Positions 1-9,658 of a stretch of DNA of 64,000 bases are shown in pieces. The notes beneath the pieces are model-generated. The model did not search any database and was not told the DNA's origin. It saw nothing but the letters and a program-made list of their open reading frames with translations. The position numbers and the translations under genes are program-made. Each line of letters starts with the position of its first letter. The first letter of the stretch is position 1. This stretch comes from Gemmobacter nectariphilus (lineage in GTDB: Bacteria; Pseudomonadota; Alphaproteobacteria; Rhodobacterales; Rhodobacteraceae), in NCBI GenBank assembly GCA_020721445.1, contig DYMU01000003.1:116986-180985 (forward strand). Reading direction: 5' to 3'.

Positions 1-504
1 GGGCGTCTGGTCTATGCCACGCTGGACCGCGCGCGCGGCTTTCGGCCCGGCGATTTTGTGACGCTGTCCATTCTGGAACCCGCGCTTTCCGGTGTGGCGC
101 TTTTGCCGTCAACGGCGGTTGACGGGACGGGCACCTTGCTTGTGCTGGGGGCCGAGGACCGGCTGGAGGCGCAGACCGTCTCGGTGCTGCGGCGTCAGGG
201 CGATGGCGTGATCATAGACTCCCGAGGCCTTGCCGGTCGTGAGGTGGTGACCGAACGCTCGCCCTTGTTGGGGGCGGGCATCAAGATCAAGCCGATCCGA
301 CCTGTTGGCGCGCAAAGCGCCGCTGCCCCGCCGGTACCGGAAACCGTCGCACTGACGCCAGAGCGGCGGGCACAGTTCATTGCCTTTGTCGAAGGCAACA
401 CCCGGATGCCCGCCGATGCCAAGACCCGGATGCTGGAACAACTGGCCCAGGAAAAAGTGCCCGCGCAGGTGATTGCGCGGCTTGAAGAACGCATGGGGGG
501 CTAA
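1..504 (+). CDS. RND efflux periplasmic adaptor (HlyD/MFP family), C-terminal part
   Basis: The reading frame is open from base 1, so only the last 167 codons are in the window. The visible part has the beta-barrel and membrane-proximal character of a membrane fusion protein (RPGDFVTLSILEPAL, then VLRRQGDGVIID). It ends in a charged helical tail. Such adaptors link an inner-membrane RND pump to an outer-membrane channel. The RND permease starts 4 nt after the TAA stop, which supports the call strongly. The tail after about residue 115 (TPERRAQF...) is an extension beyond the usual adaptor end and may be a small extra helical domain. Substrate cannot be inferred. Confidence 0.8.
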   Translation, partial: GRLVYATLDRARGFRPGDFVTLSILEPALSGVALLPSTAVDGTGTLLVLGAEDRLEAQTVSVLRRQGDGVIIDSRGLAGREVVTERSPLLGAGIKIKPIRPVGAQSAAAPPVPETVALTPERRAQFIAFVEGNTRMPADAKTRMLEQLAQEKVPAQVIARLEERMGG

Positions 505-508
505 GTCG

Positions 509-3500
509 ATGGCGGCAATGCGCAATCTTGGGCCTTCGGGCGGGATCATCTCGTATTTCGTGCGCCACCGCACGATTGCGAACCTGCTCTTGGTGCTGAT
601 GATTGTGGCGGGGCTGGTGGCTGCAAGCCGGATCCGGGCGCAGTATTTCCCCGATGTGGTGATTGCCGAAGTGAACGTGCAGGTCGCCTGGGATGGGGCC
701 GGGGCCGAGGACGTGGACCGCGCCATCGTTCAGGTGCTGGAACCTGCGTTGCTGGCGGTGGATGGGGTGACCGATGTCACCTCGCGCGCCACCGAAGGCA
801 GCGCCCGGATGACGCTGGAGTTTGAGCCGGGCTTTGACCTGACCCAGGCTGCCGAAGACGTCAAGACGGCGGTAGAATCGGTGAACAACCTGCCGGATGA
901 GGCCGAAGACCCGGTGATTCAGCGCGGCCAGTGGCGGGACTCGGTCACCGATGTGGTGATCACCGGCCCGGTGGGCGTGGACCAGTTGGGCCGCTTTGCC
1001 GATGAACTGGTGGCCCGCCTGTTTCAGGTGGGTGTCACCCGCAGCACCATTCGCGGCTTTGCCGACCCGGAAACGCTGGTCGAGGTGCCGTCGGTGGCCC
1101 TGATCCGGCATGACATCACCATGCGCGACATCTCGACCGCCATTGCCGGGGCGGTGCAGACCAACCCGGCGGGCAATGTGGGCGATGGGTCAGCCCGGGT
1201 GCGCACCGGAACCGAGTTGCGCAGCGCGGCCGAACTGTCTGCCATCGTCTTGCGCAGCCTGCCCGACGGCACCAACCTGACGCTGGGCGACATTGCCACC
1301 ATTACCGCGGTCGGCGCCGATTCCGGTCGGGCCAGCTTTGTCGGCACCAACCCGGCGATGACGGTCCGCGTTGACCGAAACTCTGATGGAGACGCGATCC
1401 GCATGCAAGCCAGCGTCGCAGATGTGGCCGCCGAAATGCAGCTTTCCTTGCCCCCCGGTGTCAGTGTCGATCTGGTCCGGGCCCGCGCTGAACAGATCAC
1501 CGACCGGCTGAACCTGCTGCTGGACAACGCGATCAGCGGGCTGGCCATCGTGGTCGTGCTGCTGTTCTTGTTCCTGAACGCCCGCACCGCGATCTGGGTG
1601 GCAGCAGGGATTCCGGTGGCGATGTTGGCGGCGGTTGCCGCGATGTATGCCGCTGGCGTCACGCTGAACATGATCTCGATGTTCGCGCTGATCATCATGC
1701 TGGGCATTGTGGTCGATGATGCGATCGTGGTGGGGGAACATGCCGATTTCAGGGGCCGTGTGCTGGGTGAAGACCCGGTCACTGCCGCTGAAAACGGTGC
1801 CGGGCGCATGGGAATGCCGGTGGTTGCGTCCACCCTGACCACGGTCATCGCCTTCTTCGGGCTGGTGGCCATCGGCGGCCGGTTCGGCGACATGATCCGC
1901 GATATCCCGTTTACGGTGATCGCGGTTCTGTTGGCCAGTCTGGTGGAATGTTTCCTGATCCTTCCCAACCACATGGTTCATGCCATTGCAAAAGCCCGCG
2001 AGGAAAGCTGGTATGACTGGCCGTCGCGGCAGGTCAACCGGGGTATGACATGGTTGCAAGAACGCGGGATCAAGCCGCTGATGCGCCTGTTGATTGCCGC
2101 GCGCTATCCGGTTCTGGCGGCGACTGTGACGCTGCTGGCGCTGTCTGCCGCGCTGTTCATCCGCGGCGACCTGCAATTTCGGTTCTTCAACGCGCCGGAA
2201 CAGGCATCGGTCACCGGCAATTTCTCGATGTTGCCGGCGGCGGACCGGGAAGACAGCATGGCGATGATGCGCGAATTGCAGCGCGCTGCCGATGCGGTTG
2301 GCGCGCGCTATGCGGCCGAGCATGGCACCAACCCGATCACCTTTGCCATGGCCGAGGTCGGCGGGTCGGGCGGACGCGGGTTGGCCAGTGCCGACAGCAA
2401 GGACGCCGATCTGCTGGGCAGCATTTCGCTGGAACTGATCAGCCCCGATGAGCGGCCCTATTCCAGTTTTGCCTTTGTCTCGGCGCTGCAAGAAGAGGTT
2501 CGGGCGCATCCGCTGATGGAGGAGCTGTCGTTCCGGGGGGGGCGCTTTGGCCCCGGCGGTGATGCATTGTCAGTCGACCTTTACGGCGCATCCTCGGAAG
2601 AGTTGAAAGCCGCCGCCGAGGCCCTGAAGGCGCGGCTTGCGGTCTATCCCGAAGTGTCGGCGCTGGAAGACAGTCTTGCTTATGACAAGGAAGAACTGAT
2701 CCTGAACCTGACCCCGCTGGGTCAGTCCCTTGGCTTTGCGATTGACGATCTGGGCCGCACCTTGCGCGACCGCCTGAACGGAATCGAGGCCGCAACCTAT
2801 CCCGACGGGCCGCGCAGTGCTTCAATCCGGCTGGAACTGCCGGCGCGCGAACTGACCGCCGATTTTCTGGAAAGCACGCTGATGCGCGCCGGGCCGGGGA
2901 ATTACCTGCCGCTGGCCGATATTGTCACGGTGGAACGGCAGGCGGGCTTTTCGATCATCCGGCGCGAGAACGGGCTGCGGATTGTCACCGTCTCGGGCGA
3001 TCTGGCCGAGGACGATCCGGCCCGGGCCGAAGAGATTCAGGCCATCATCCGCGACACCATCCTGCCGCAGATCGAGCAGGACTTCGGCGTGGAAAGCCGC
3101 CAGGGCGGGTTGGTAGAGCAGCAACGCGAGTTTCTGGGCGATGCCGGCACCGCGATGATCCTGTGCCTTCTGGGCATCTATCTGTGCCTTGCCTGGATCT
3201 TTGCCAGCTGGACCCGGCCGATGGTGGTGATGTCGGTCATTCCCTTTGGCCTGATCGGCGCGCTGTGGGGGCACCATTACTGGGGCCTGCCGATGTCGAT
3301 GTTCTCGATTGTGGGGATGATCGGGATGTCGGGCATCATCATCAACGATTCCATCGTTCTGGTCTCGACCATCGACGAATACGCGGAAAAGCGCGGGCTG
3401 ATCCCGGCGATTGTCGACGGTGTGGCCGACCGTTTCCGCGCGGTTTTGCTGACCACGCTGACCACGGTTCTGGGCCTGGCGCCGTTGCTGTTTGAACGCA

Positions 3501-3883
3501 GCTCGCAGGCCGAGTTTCTGAAACCCACCGTGGTGACGCTGGTTTATGGTCTTGGGTTCGGCATGCTGCTGGTTCTGGTCATGGTGCCTGCCCTGGTTGC
3601 GGTTCAGGCCGATATCGGGCGGATGTTCCAGGCGCTGACCCGTGGCTTGAAGCGCGGGCCAAAGCTGCTGTTGCTGACCTCGGGCGGGGCAATGCTGGCG
3701 GTGTTTGCCGTGACGTTGGGGCCGGTCGTGGTGACGGGGGCAATGCCGGGCTGGCTGCTGGCGCTGGTGCCATCGCTGTCGGGGGCCACGCCTGCCATGG
3801 CCTTTGGGCTGTTTGCCGCCCTGTCGCTGCTGGTGACGTTGACCAGCTATCTTGCCGCCCGCATCTTGCCGATGCGGAGCTGA
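509..3883 (+). CDS. RND efflux transporter permease subunit
   Basis: Inner-membrane proton-driven pump of the AcrB/RND superfamily, 1124 aa, slightly longer than the usual 1020-1050. A first transmembrane helix lies near residues 22-42 (IANLLLVLMIVAGLV), followed by a porter domain. The TM4 motif GIVVDDAIVVGEH near residue 403 supplies the paired Asp residues of the proton relay. The second half repeats the architecture, with GMSGIIINDSIVLVS in TM10. The C terminus carries two extra hydrophobic segments (about residues 1050-1120) beyond the normal last helix. The ATG at 509 follows the adaptor stop by 4 nt; an in-frame ATG at 518 is an alternative. Substrate range is unknown. Confidence 0.93.
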   Translation: MAAMRNLGPSGGIISYFVRHRTIANLLLVLMIVAGLVAASRIRAQYFPDVVIAEVNVQVAWDGAGAEDVDRAIVQVLEPALLAVDGVTDVTSRATEGSARMTLEFEPGFDLTQAAEDVKTAVESVNNLPDEAEDPVIQRGQWRDSVTDVVITGPVGVDQLGRFADELVARLFQVGVTRSTIRGFADPETLVEVPSVALIRHDITMRDISTAIAGAVQTNPAGNVGDGSARVRTGTELRSAAELSAIVLRSLPDGTNLTLGDIATITAVGADSGRASFVGTNPAMTVRVDRNSDGDAIRMQASVADVAAEMQLSLPPGVSVDLVRARAEQITDRLNLLLDNAISGLAIVVVLLFLFLNARTAIWVAAGIPVAMLAAVAAMYAAGVTLNMISMFALIIMLGIVVDDAIVVGEHADFRGRVLGEDPVTAAENGAGRMGMPVVASTLTTVIAFFGLVAIGGRFGDMIRDIPFTVIAVLLASLVECFLILPNHMVHAIAKAREESWYDWPSRQVNRGMTWLQERGIKPLMRLLIAARYPVLAATVTLLALSAALFIRGDLQFRFFNAPEQASVTGNFSMLPAADREDSMAMMRELQRAADAVGARYAAEHGTNPITFAMAEVGGSGGRGLASADSKDADLLGSISLELISPDERPYSSFAFVSALQEEVRAHPLMEELSFRGGRFGPGGDALSVDLYGASSEELKAAAEALKARLAVYPEVSALEDSLAYDKEELILNLTPLGQSLGFAIDDLGRTLRDRLNGIEAATYPDGPRSASIRLELPARELTADFLESTLMRAGPGNYLPLADIVTVERQAGFSIIRRENGLRIVTVSGDLAEDDPARAEEIQAIIRDTILPQIEQDFGVESRQGGLVEQQREFLGDAGTAMILCLLGIYLCLAWIFASWTRPMVVMSVIPFGLIGALWGHHYWGLPMSMFSIVGMIGMSGIIINDSIVLVSTIDEYAEKRGLIPAIVDGVADRFRAVLLTTLTTVLGLAPLLFERSSQAEFLKPTVVTLVYGLGFGMLLVLVMVPALVAVQADIGRMFQALTRGLKRGPKLLLLTSGGAMLAVFAVTLGPVVVTGAMPGWLLALVPSLSGATPAMAFGLFAALSLLVTLTSYLAARILPMRS

Positions 3884-4684
3884 TCAGCCGGCCGGGCAGC
3901 CGCGGATTTCCACCGCGCGCCCGGCAGGTCCGATCACCGTCATCACCACGGCGCTGCGGTCCAGTGCAAAGGGCTGGCCGGATGGCGGCACCATCTCGAC
4001 CCTCGCCTGCAAGGTGTCGCCCTGCCGCATGACCACCGCTTCGGACACCCAGACGCCGGGAAAGCCCGGCTCGAACACCACCACCTCTTCGCGGCCTTGC
4101 TGCGGCATGTTGAACGTTGCGATGACGCGCAAGCCGTCCTTGATCGGTTCTACGGTACAGCCGACCTTGCCCACACCCCCCTCGGCGGCCGTGGCGGGGC
4201 GCGCCCTCAGCGCGGCCCTGATCGCCGGGTCTGCGGCACCGGGGGCCAGCAGATCTGCCGTCAGGTGCAACGACGCCGGCATGCAAATGTCCTTGCACAC
4301 CCCAAGGTCGATGCGCGCCCTAAGCTGCATGGGCAGCAACGGGTCTTTCGGGGTGACCTCGATCGGCAGCATCAGACTGTCGTGATACCCCACGGTTTGC
4401 AGGCCACTGGTGTGAAACACCTCGGGCGCGGGCCAATGAAACTGCACCGATGCCACGTTTTGCGATCCCGACCAGTCAAACACCGGCGGTATGCCGGCAT
4501 CGCCCGGCGCGCGCCAATAGGTTTTCCACTGGGGCGCAAGCTGCACATCAAGCGCCGCCATATGCGTGCCTGATGCGGTCTGCCATCCGGGACGAAACTG
4601 CGCGGCCAGCACATCGGCCTGGGTCACGCCCTGGGCATGGGCCGCGGGGGCAAGCAATACGGTCAAGGCGAGGGCTGTTTTCAT
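3884..4684 (-). CDS. Secreted DsbD alpha-domain-like protein
   Basis: 266 aa with a clear signal peptide (MKTALALTVLLAPAAHAQG). The mature part matches the N-terminal domain of DsbD/ScsB thiol-disulfide reductases: WKTYWRAPGDAGIPP, then a beta-sandwich, then GVCKDICMPA with a CxxxC pair near residues 150-154. The membrane and thioredoxin domains of full DsbD are absent, so this is a stand-alone periplasmic domain. It probably takes part in periplasmic thiol chemistry or metal/copper stress, but partner and substrate are not shown by the sequence. It is convergent with the RND permease (stop codons adjacent) and divergent from yqgE. Confidence 0.82.
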   Translation of the reverse strand: MKTALALTVLLAPAAHAQGVTQADVLAAQFRPGWQTASGTHMAALDVQLAPQWKTYWRAPGDAGIPPVFDWSGSQNVASVQFHWPAPEVFHTSGLQTVGYHDSLMLPIEVTPKDPLLPMQLRARIDLGVCKDICMPASLHLTADLLAPGAADPAIRAALRARPATAAEGGVGKVGCTVEPIKDGLRVIATFNMPQQGREEVVVFEPGFPGVWVSEAVVMRQGDTLQARVEMVPPSGQPFALDRSAVVMTVIGPAGRAVEIRGCPAG

Positions 4685-4821
4685 GACTGCGAAAATAGGC
4701 AGTCACGGCGGAATGAAAAGTCACAAAGACGGGAAGCCCGCGCCAGACTTGCCCCTTGAGGCACAGCCGCATCAGGGCCATGTTGAAGGCGCAGGGCTGG
4801 CCACGGGAAAGGCGGTGCAGG

Positions 4822-5376
4822 ATGGAACTTGATGGGAAACTTCTGGTGGCAATGCCCGGCATGGCCGACCCGCGCTTTGACCGCAGCGTGATCTTGGTCT
4901 GCGCCTATTCCGGCGATGGCGCGATGGGGCTGATCGTCAACAAACCCAACCGCGACCTCAGCTTTTCCAGCCTGCTGGATCAGTTGGATATTCCGCGTGC
5001 GCCGCAAGGGCGCGACATTCGGGTGCATTTTGGCGGCCCGGTGGAACGGGCGCGGGGCTTTGTGCTGCATTCGGGCGATTACCCGCCCGGCCCCGCCACG
5101 ATGACCGTGCCGGGCGGCTATCGGATGACCGCCACGCTGGATATCCTTGAGGCGCTTGCCAAGGGGGAAGGCCCGGATGCCGCCCTTCTGGCGCTTGGCT
5201 ATTCCGGCTGGGGGCCGGGCCAGTTGGAGGCCGAGATCGCGCGCAACGACTGGCTGATTGCCGATGCCCCGCCCGATCTGGTGTTTGCCGCCGATGATGG
5301 CGGCAAATGGATCGGCGCGCTGAAAAGCCTTGGTGTCGACGCGCTGACCCTGTCGCCAACGGCCGGGCACGCCTGA
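4822..5376 (+). CDS. yqgE: YqgE/AlgH family protein
   Basis: 184 aa, the normal length for the family. Recognised by MELDGKLLVAMPGMADPRF, SVILVCAYSGDGAMGLIVNKP and FGGPVERARGFVLHS. The ATG at 4822 was chosen over upstream in-frame ATG codons because it matches the conserved family N terminus and follows a purine-rich stretch (GGGAAAGG). The molecular function of this cytoplasmic family is unclear. It is convergent with the aldehyde dehydrogenase gene, 2 nt away. Confidence 0.9.
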   Translation: MELDGKLLVAMPGMADPRFDRSVILVCAYSGDGAMGLIVNKPNRDLSFSSLLDQLDIPRAPQGRDIRVHFGGPVERARGFVLHSGDYPPGPATMTVPGGYRMTATLDILEALAKGEGPDAALLALGYSGWGPGQLEAEIARNDWLIADAPPDLVFAADDGGKWIGALKSLGVDALTLSPTAGHA

Positions 5377-5378
5377 TG

Positions 5379-7721
5379 CTATTCGCCGTAGGGCACCCAG
5401 ATGGTCTTGATCTCGGTCGCGTGGCGCAGGAACGTGCGGCCTTCGCCCTGCGCGCCCAACCAGTCGCGCGCCCGGCCATGGTTCACCCAGGTGCGTTTCA
5501 GGTTGCCGGCCGCTTCCGCTTCGATCAGCTTCGACACGGGCGAGGACGAAAAGCTCCACACCGCATCAATGTCCATGTGGCTGGCCAGGGGCTTGGCCAG
5601 ATCGGCATGGCTGCCTGTCACGATGTTGACCACGCCGCCGGGCAGGTCCGAGGTTTCCAGCACCTGATAGAAATCGGTGGCCGACAGCGGGAACGGGTCA
5701 GAGGGCACCAGAACACAGGTGTTGCCCATGGCAATCACCGGGGCCATGACCGAGATCAGGCCCAAGAGCGGTGATTCGTCCGGGCATAGCGCGCCGATCA
5801 CACCGCAGGGTTCGTTCATCGCCAGCGCCACGCCCCGCAGTGGCACCGCCTTGACCGCACCATCAAACTTGTCGGCCCAGGCGGCATAGCTGAACAGCCG
5901 GGCAATCGTGGCCTCCACTTCCGTCTGGCCATCACGGCCGGTCATCGCGCGCAGGCGGGCGGCAAACTCGGGCGCGCGGGCCGACAGGTTTTCGGCGATG
6001 TAGAACAGGATTTGCGCGCGGTTGTGCGCGGTCGTGCGCGCCCAGCCCTTTGCCGCATGGGCCGCCTCGACGGCGTTGCGAATGTCCTTGCGGTTGCCCA
6101 GCCCGACATGACCCAGAAGCGCACCTTTCGGACCGTAAACCGGCTTGGAATAGCCGCCATCGGGACGCGCCTGCTTGCCGCCGATGAACAGCTTGGCGGT
6201 GCGGTCCAGCCCTGCGACCGAAGGCTCCTTCGGTTCCGGCATTGCGGCGACGGGTTTCAAGGCAGCGGCCTTTCCGGCGGGGCGCAGATAGGCAAGCAGC
6301 CCTTCCCAGCCGCCTTCGCGGCCAAAGCCCGACTCGCGCACCCCGCCAAAGCCCGCTGCGGAATCAAACAGGTTGGTGGCATTGACCCAGACCACGCCTG
6401 CGCGCAGCTTGGGGGCCACGTCCAGCGCAAGGTTGATGTTCTCGGTCCATACTGACGCTGCAAGGCCGTAGCGGGTGTTGTTGGCCAGGTCCACCGCCTC
6501 AGCGGGGGTGCGGAAGGTCATGCTGACCAGCACCGGGCCGAAGATTTCTTCCTGCATCAGGGGTGAGGCTGCCGACAATCCGGTGATCAGCGTCGGCGGA
6601 TAATAGCAGCCTTGCGGCAGCGGGGTGTTGGCGCGGTAGATCTGGCCTTCCGAGGCATCGACCAGTCTGCTGACGGCCTCAAGCTGAACCGGGTCGACCA
6701 TCGCGCCCACGTCGATGCATTTGTCCAGCGGGTCACCGATGCGCAACCCGTCCATCCGGCGTTTCAGCTTTTCATGGAACCGCGCGGCGACACCTTCTTG
6801 CACCAGCAGGCGCGAACCGGCACAGCAGACCTGCCCCTGATTGAACCAGATCGCATCGACCAGCCCTTCCACGGCGCTGTCCAGATCGGCGTCGTCAAAC
6901 ACGATGTAGGGCGATTTGCCGCCCAACTCCAACGTCAGCGCGCGGCCGGTGCCGGCGGTGGCAGCGCGGATCTTGCGGCCAACGGCGGTTGACCCGGTAA
7001 AGGCGATCTTGTCCACCCCCGGATGCGCGACCAGCGCCGCCCCGGTGTCGCCATCTCCGGTGACGATGTTCAGAACACCCTTTGGCAGGCCCGCCTCGCG
7101 GCTGATCTCGGCAAACAAAAGCGCGGTCAGCGGGGTGTATTCGGCGGGTTTCAGCACGACGGTGTTGCCAGCCGCCAAGGCCGGGGCCACCTTCCACGCC
7201 AGCATCAAGAGCGGAAAGTTCCACGGGATCACCGCGCCGCAAACGCCCAAGGGTTCCATCCCCGGCTGTTCCGAGGCAAGCAACTGCGCCAGCCCGGCGT
7301 GGTAAGTGAAATGCCGCGCCACCAGCGGCAGGTCGATGTCGCGGGACTCGCGGATCGGCTTGCCGTTGTCCATGGTTTCCAGCACCGCCAGCAGGCGGGC
7401 GTGTTTTTGCACCAGTCGGGCAAGGGCATACAGGGCCTGCGCGCGTTTGTGGCCGGGCAGGGCGGCCCATTTTGGCTGGGCCCGGCGGGCGGCCTTGACG
7501 GCCGCATCCACCGCCGCAGCCGAGCCTTGGCTGACCTGTGCCAGAACGGTGCCAGTGGCCGGGTTCCTTGTGTCGAACATCGCTTCGGGTGCCGTGAAAC
7601 CACCGTCGATGAAATGGCCAAAGGCGCGGCGGTGCTTTGCCAGCCAGGCCAAAGCCTCGGCATTGCCTTCAGGGGCGGGACCGTAGGCCATGGTGTCGAA
7701 GATGTCGCGCACAGAGGTCAC
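5379..7721 (-). CDS. Two-domain aldehyde dehydrogenase (ALDH16-type)
   Basis: 780 aa, about 1.6 times a normal aldehyde dehydrogenase. Residues about 40-480 form a complete NAD(P)-dependent domain with PWNFPLLML, FTGSTAVGR, LELGGKSP (general-base Glu) and FNQGQVCCAGSR carrying the catalytic Cys. Residues about 510-780 are a second, degenerate ALDH-like domain (PCGVIGALCPDESPLLG, LVPSDPFPLS) that ends before any Cys motif. This is the architecture of ALDH16, in which the bacterial forms keep the active Cys. The start is GTG at 7721 behind AAAGGAA. It lies downstream of deoC on the same strand, so it probably oxidises the acetaldehyde released by DeoC to acetate. Confidence 0.88.
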   Translation of the reverse strand: MTSVRDIFDTMAYGPAPEGNAEALAWLAKHRRAFGHFIDGGFTAPEAMFDTRNPATGTVLAQVSQGSAAAVDAAVKAARRAQPKWAALPGHKRAQALYALARLVQKHARLLAVLETMDNGKPIRESRDIDLPLVARHFTYHAGLAQLLASEQPGMEPLGVCGAVIPWNFPLLMLAWKVAPALAAGNTVVLKPAEYTPLTALLFAEISREAGLPKGVLNIVTGDGDTGAALVAHPGVDKIAFTGSTAVGRKIRAATAGTGRALTLELGGKSPYIVFDDADLDSAVEGLVDAIWFNQGQVCCAGSRLLVQEGVAARFHEKLKRRMDGLRIGDPLDKCIDVGAMVDPVQLEAVSRLVDASEGQIYRANTPLPQGCYYPPTLITGLSAASPLMQEEIFGPVLVSMTFRTPAEAVDLANNTRYGLAASVWTENINLALDVAPKLRAGVVWVNATNLFDSAAGFGGVRESGFGREGGWEGLLAYLRPAGKAAALKPVAAMPEPKEPSVAGLDRTAKLFIGGKQARPDGGYSKPVYGPKGALLGHVGLGNRKDIRNAVEAAHAAKGWARTTAHNRAQILFYIAENLSARAPEFAARLRAMTGRDGQTEVEATIARLFSYAAWADKFDGAVKAVPLRGVALAMNEPCGVIGALCPDESPLLGLISVMAPVIAMGNTCVLVPSDPFPLSATDFYQVLETSDLPGGVVNIVTGSHADLAKPLASHMDIDAVWSFSSSPVSKLIEAEAAGNLKRTWVNHGRARDWLGAQGEGRTFLRHATEIKTIWVPYGE

Positions 7722-7781
7722 GGCCTGTTCCTTTCAAAGCGGCGGGCGCAGGTTGGCCAGCGGGATCGTCCGGCGGAAACA

Positions 7782-7817
7782 TGCGCCTCCGGCGGGGGTA
7801 TTTTTGCCAAGAGGAAA
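7782..7817 (+). repeat. Dispersed intergenic repeat, copy A (short form)
   Basis: GCGCCTCCGGCGGGGGTATT followed by TTTGCCAAGAGGAAA, between deoC and the aldehyde dehydrogenase gene. It shares the CTCCGGCGGG-GTATTTT-GCCAAG core with the other copies but has the AAGAGGAA tail instead of AAGCAGCAA. Confidence 0.6.
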
Positions 7818-7883
7818 TCGGCAGGCAGAGCAGATTTTTGCAAGGCTCTGGCTGCGTCAGGGGGCGCGCTGCGGGGCACGGGA

Positions 7884-8882
7884 TCAGCCCATGGCATGGC
7901 GGTTGGCGGCGGAATAGGCGCCGGTCAGGTGGTGTTCCAACTGGCGTTCAATGTCGCCCAAAAGGCTGGAGGCGCCAAAGCGCATCAGATCGGGGCGCAG
8001 CCAGTCGTGACCCAATTCATCCTTCATCAGCGCCAGATACAACAGCGCGTCCTTGGCCTTGGAGATGCCGCCTGCCGGCTTGTAGCCGACCGATGTGCCG
8101 GTGCGGTCAAGGTAGTCGCGGATGGCGCGGATCATGGTCAGGGTGACGGGCAGGGTGGCATTTACCGGCTCTTTCCCGGTCGAGGTCTTGATGAAATCGG
8201 CCCCCGCCATCATGCAGACCAAGGACGCACGAGCGACGTTGCGCAGGGTGCCAAGCTCACCCGTGGCCAGGATCGCCTTCACATGCGCCTCGCCACAGGC
8301 GGCGCGCATCTCGGCCATCTCGTCATAAAGTGCCTGCCAGTTGCCGGTCAGCACATGGCGGCGCGAGATGACGATGTCGATCTCGCGCGCGCCCGCCGCC
8401 ACGCTTTCGCGGATTTCCTGCACCCGCAGGTGCCAAGGCGACAGACCCGCCGGAAAGCCGGTGGACACGGCGGCAACGGGGATGTGGCTGCCCTCCAGCG
8501 CGCGAACGGCGGTTTCCACCATGTCGTGGTAAACGCAGACCGCACCGACGGTCAGGCCCTGCACCCCCAGCGCCGCCAGCATTTCGGCGCGCACGGGGGC
8601 CCGCGCCTTGGCGCACAGGCGTTGCACCCGACCCGGCGTGTCATCGCCCGCAAGCGTCGTCAGGTCGATCAGCGACACGGCCTTGCACAGCCAGGCCGCC
8701 TGCCAGTCCTTCTTGATCGATCGCCTGCTGCCGATGCTGGCCGCGCGGCGCTCGATCGCCGAGGTATTGGCCTGCACCGATGCCACCCAGTCAAGGTCCA
8801 GCGCCATGCCGGGGTTGCGGGAATGGGTCAGTTGCGGAAGCTGCGTGGCCGTGGCGGGCAGGTCGGCGGTATGCGGGGTCAC
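7884..8882 (-). CDS. deoC: Deoxyribose-phosphate aldolase
   Basis: Cleaves 2-deoxyribose 5-phosphate to glyceraldehyde 3-phosphate and acetaldehyde in deoxynucleoside catabolism. 332 aa from the GTG at 8882, a length typical of the longer proteobacterial DeoC type. FIKTSTGKEPVNAT holds the Schiff-base lysine, SVGYKPAGGIS the second catalytic lysine, and VSLIDLTTL the N-terminal barrel strand. The reading frame extends to 8960, but the upstream residues are Arg-rich and look non-coding. The downstream aldehyde dehydrogenase can consume the acetaldehyde product. Confidence 0.92.
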   Translation of the reverse strand: MTPHTADLPATATQLPQLTHSRNPGMALDLDWVASVQANTSAIERRAASIGSRRSIKKDWQAAWLCKAVSLIDLTTLAGDDTPGRVQRLCAKARAPVRAEMLAALGVQGLTVGAVCVYHDMVETAVRALEGSHIPVAAVSTGFPAGLSPWHLRVQEIRESVAAGAREIDIVISRRHVLTGNWQALYDEMAEMRAACGEAHVKAILATGELGTLRNVARASLVCMMAGADFIKTSTGKEPVNATLPVTLTMIRAIRDYLDRTGTSVGYKPAGGISKAKDALLYLALMKDELGHDWLRPDLMRFGASSLLGDIERQLEHHLTGAYSAANRHAMG

Positions 8883-8981
8883 GGGGCAAGCCCTTGGCTG
8901 GGAACGTTCGGCCGCAATGTGGCACGCCCGGCGCAACCGGGCAAGCCTGGCCCCGGGCATCCTTGACCCGATGGTCAGGTT

Positions 8982-9389
8982 TCAGCCGGGGTCGCGGTCG
9001 TTCAGCAAGGACGGGTCGACGCTGGTTACGTTGGGGTCAAAGGTTGCCCATTCGGTGCCGACCCCGGTGGGGGGCACGTCGTCCTTGGTCAGGGTGCGGT
9101 GCATCTGCGCCTTGGCGATGAAGGTCGCGGTGATCGGGGCCGTCAGGAACAAGAACAGCGTGATCAGCAGTTCATGCCAACTGATCTTGCCCTCAAACAC
9201 AAGGAAATAGATCATCGAGGCAATCAGGGCCGACCCGACCCCCAGCGTTGCGGCCTTGGTCGGCGCATGCAGGCGCTGCATCATCTGTGGCAGTTTCAGC
9301 AGGCCAAAGCTGCCGATCACCGCAAAGATGCCGCCAAAGACCAAAAGGCCTGCGATGACATATTCCGCGATCTGTTCCACCCCGGTCAT
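8982..9389 (-). CDS. mnhG: Monovalent cation/H+ antiporter subunit G
   Basis: 135 aa small membrane subunit with three hydrophobic helices: AGLLVFGGIFAVIGSFGLL, GSALIASMIYFLVF and ELLITLFLFLTAPITATFI. LPQMMQRLHAPTKAATLG is the MnhG/PhaG signature. The ATG at 9389 overlaps the mnhF stop (ATGA), which decides the start over an upstream alternative. It is the last gene of the six-gene antiporter operon. The C-terminal tail (TLTKDDVPPTGV...) is soluble and acidic. Confidence 0.92.
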   Translation of the reverse strand: MTGVEQIAEYVIAGLLVFGGIFAVIGSFGLLKLPQMMQRLHAPTKAATLGVGSALIASMIYFLVFEGKISWHELLITLFLFLTAPITATFIAKAQMHRTLTKDDVPPTGVGTEWATFDPNVTSVDPSLLNDRDPG

Positions 9390-9658
9390 TCGATGATGTC
9401 CCCGCGCAGGATGAACTTGCAATAGGCCACGGTCGAGACAAAGCCCGTCATGGCAAACAGCAAGGCCGCTTCAAAGTTGATGCCCGATTTGGTGCGCATG
9501 CCATAAAGCACGATCAGCGAGATCACGTTGATCACCATGGTATCCAACGCAAGAATGCGGTCGGTGACACCGGGGGCCACGAACACGCGATACAGGTTCA
9601 TCGCCAGCCCAAGGCCAAAGCACAGGAAGGCGAAATCCAGAGCATAGTTCAGGATCAT
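9386..9658 (-). CDS. mnhF: Monovalent cation/H+ antiporter subunit F
   Basis: 90 aa, three transmembrane helices. VTDRILALDTMVINVISLIV is the family signature, with the conserved RxxALD segment. The frame overlaps mnhG by 4 nt (ATGA) and mnhE by 4 nt at its start, so it is translationally coupled in the operon. Confidence 0.93.
   Translation of the reverse strand: MILNYALDFAFLCFGLGLAMNLYRVFVAPGVTDRILALDTMVINVISLIVLYGMRTKSGINFEAALLFAMTGFVSTVAYCKFILRGDIIE

Noticed and set aside
1190..2509. Long minus-strand frames opposite the RND permease, deoC/ALDH and ade genes
   Set aside because: All are antisense shadows caused by high G+C third positions, without domains or ribosome binding sites.
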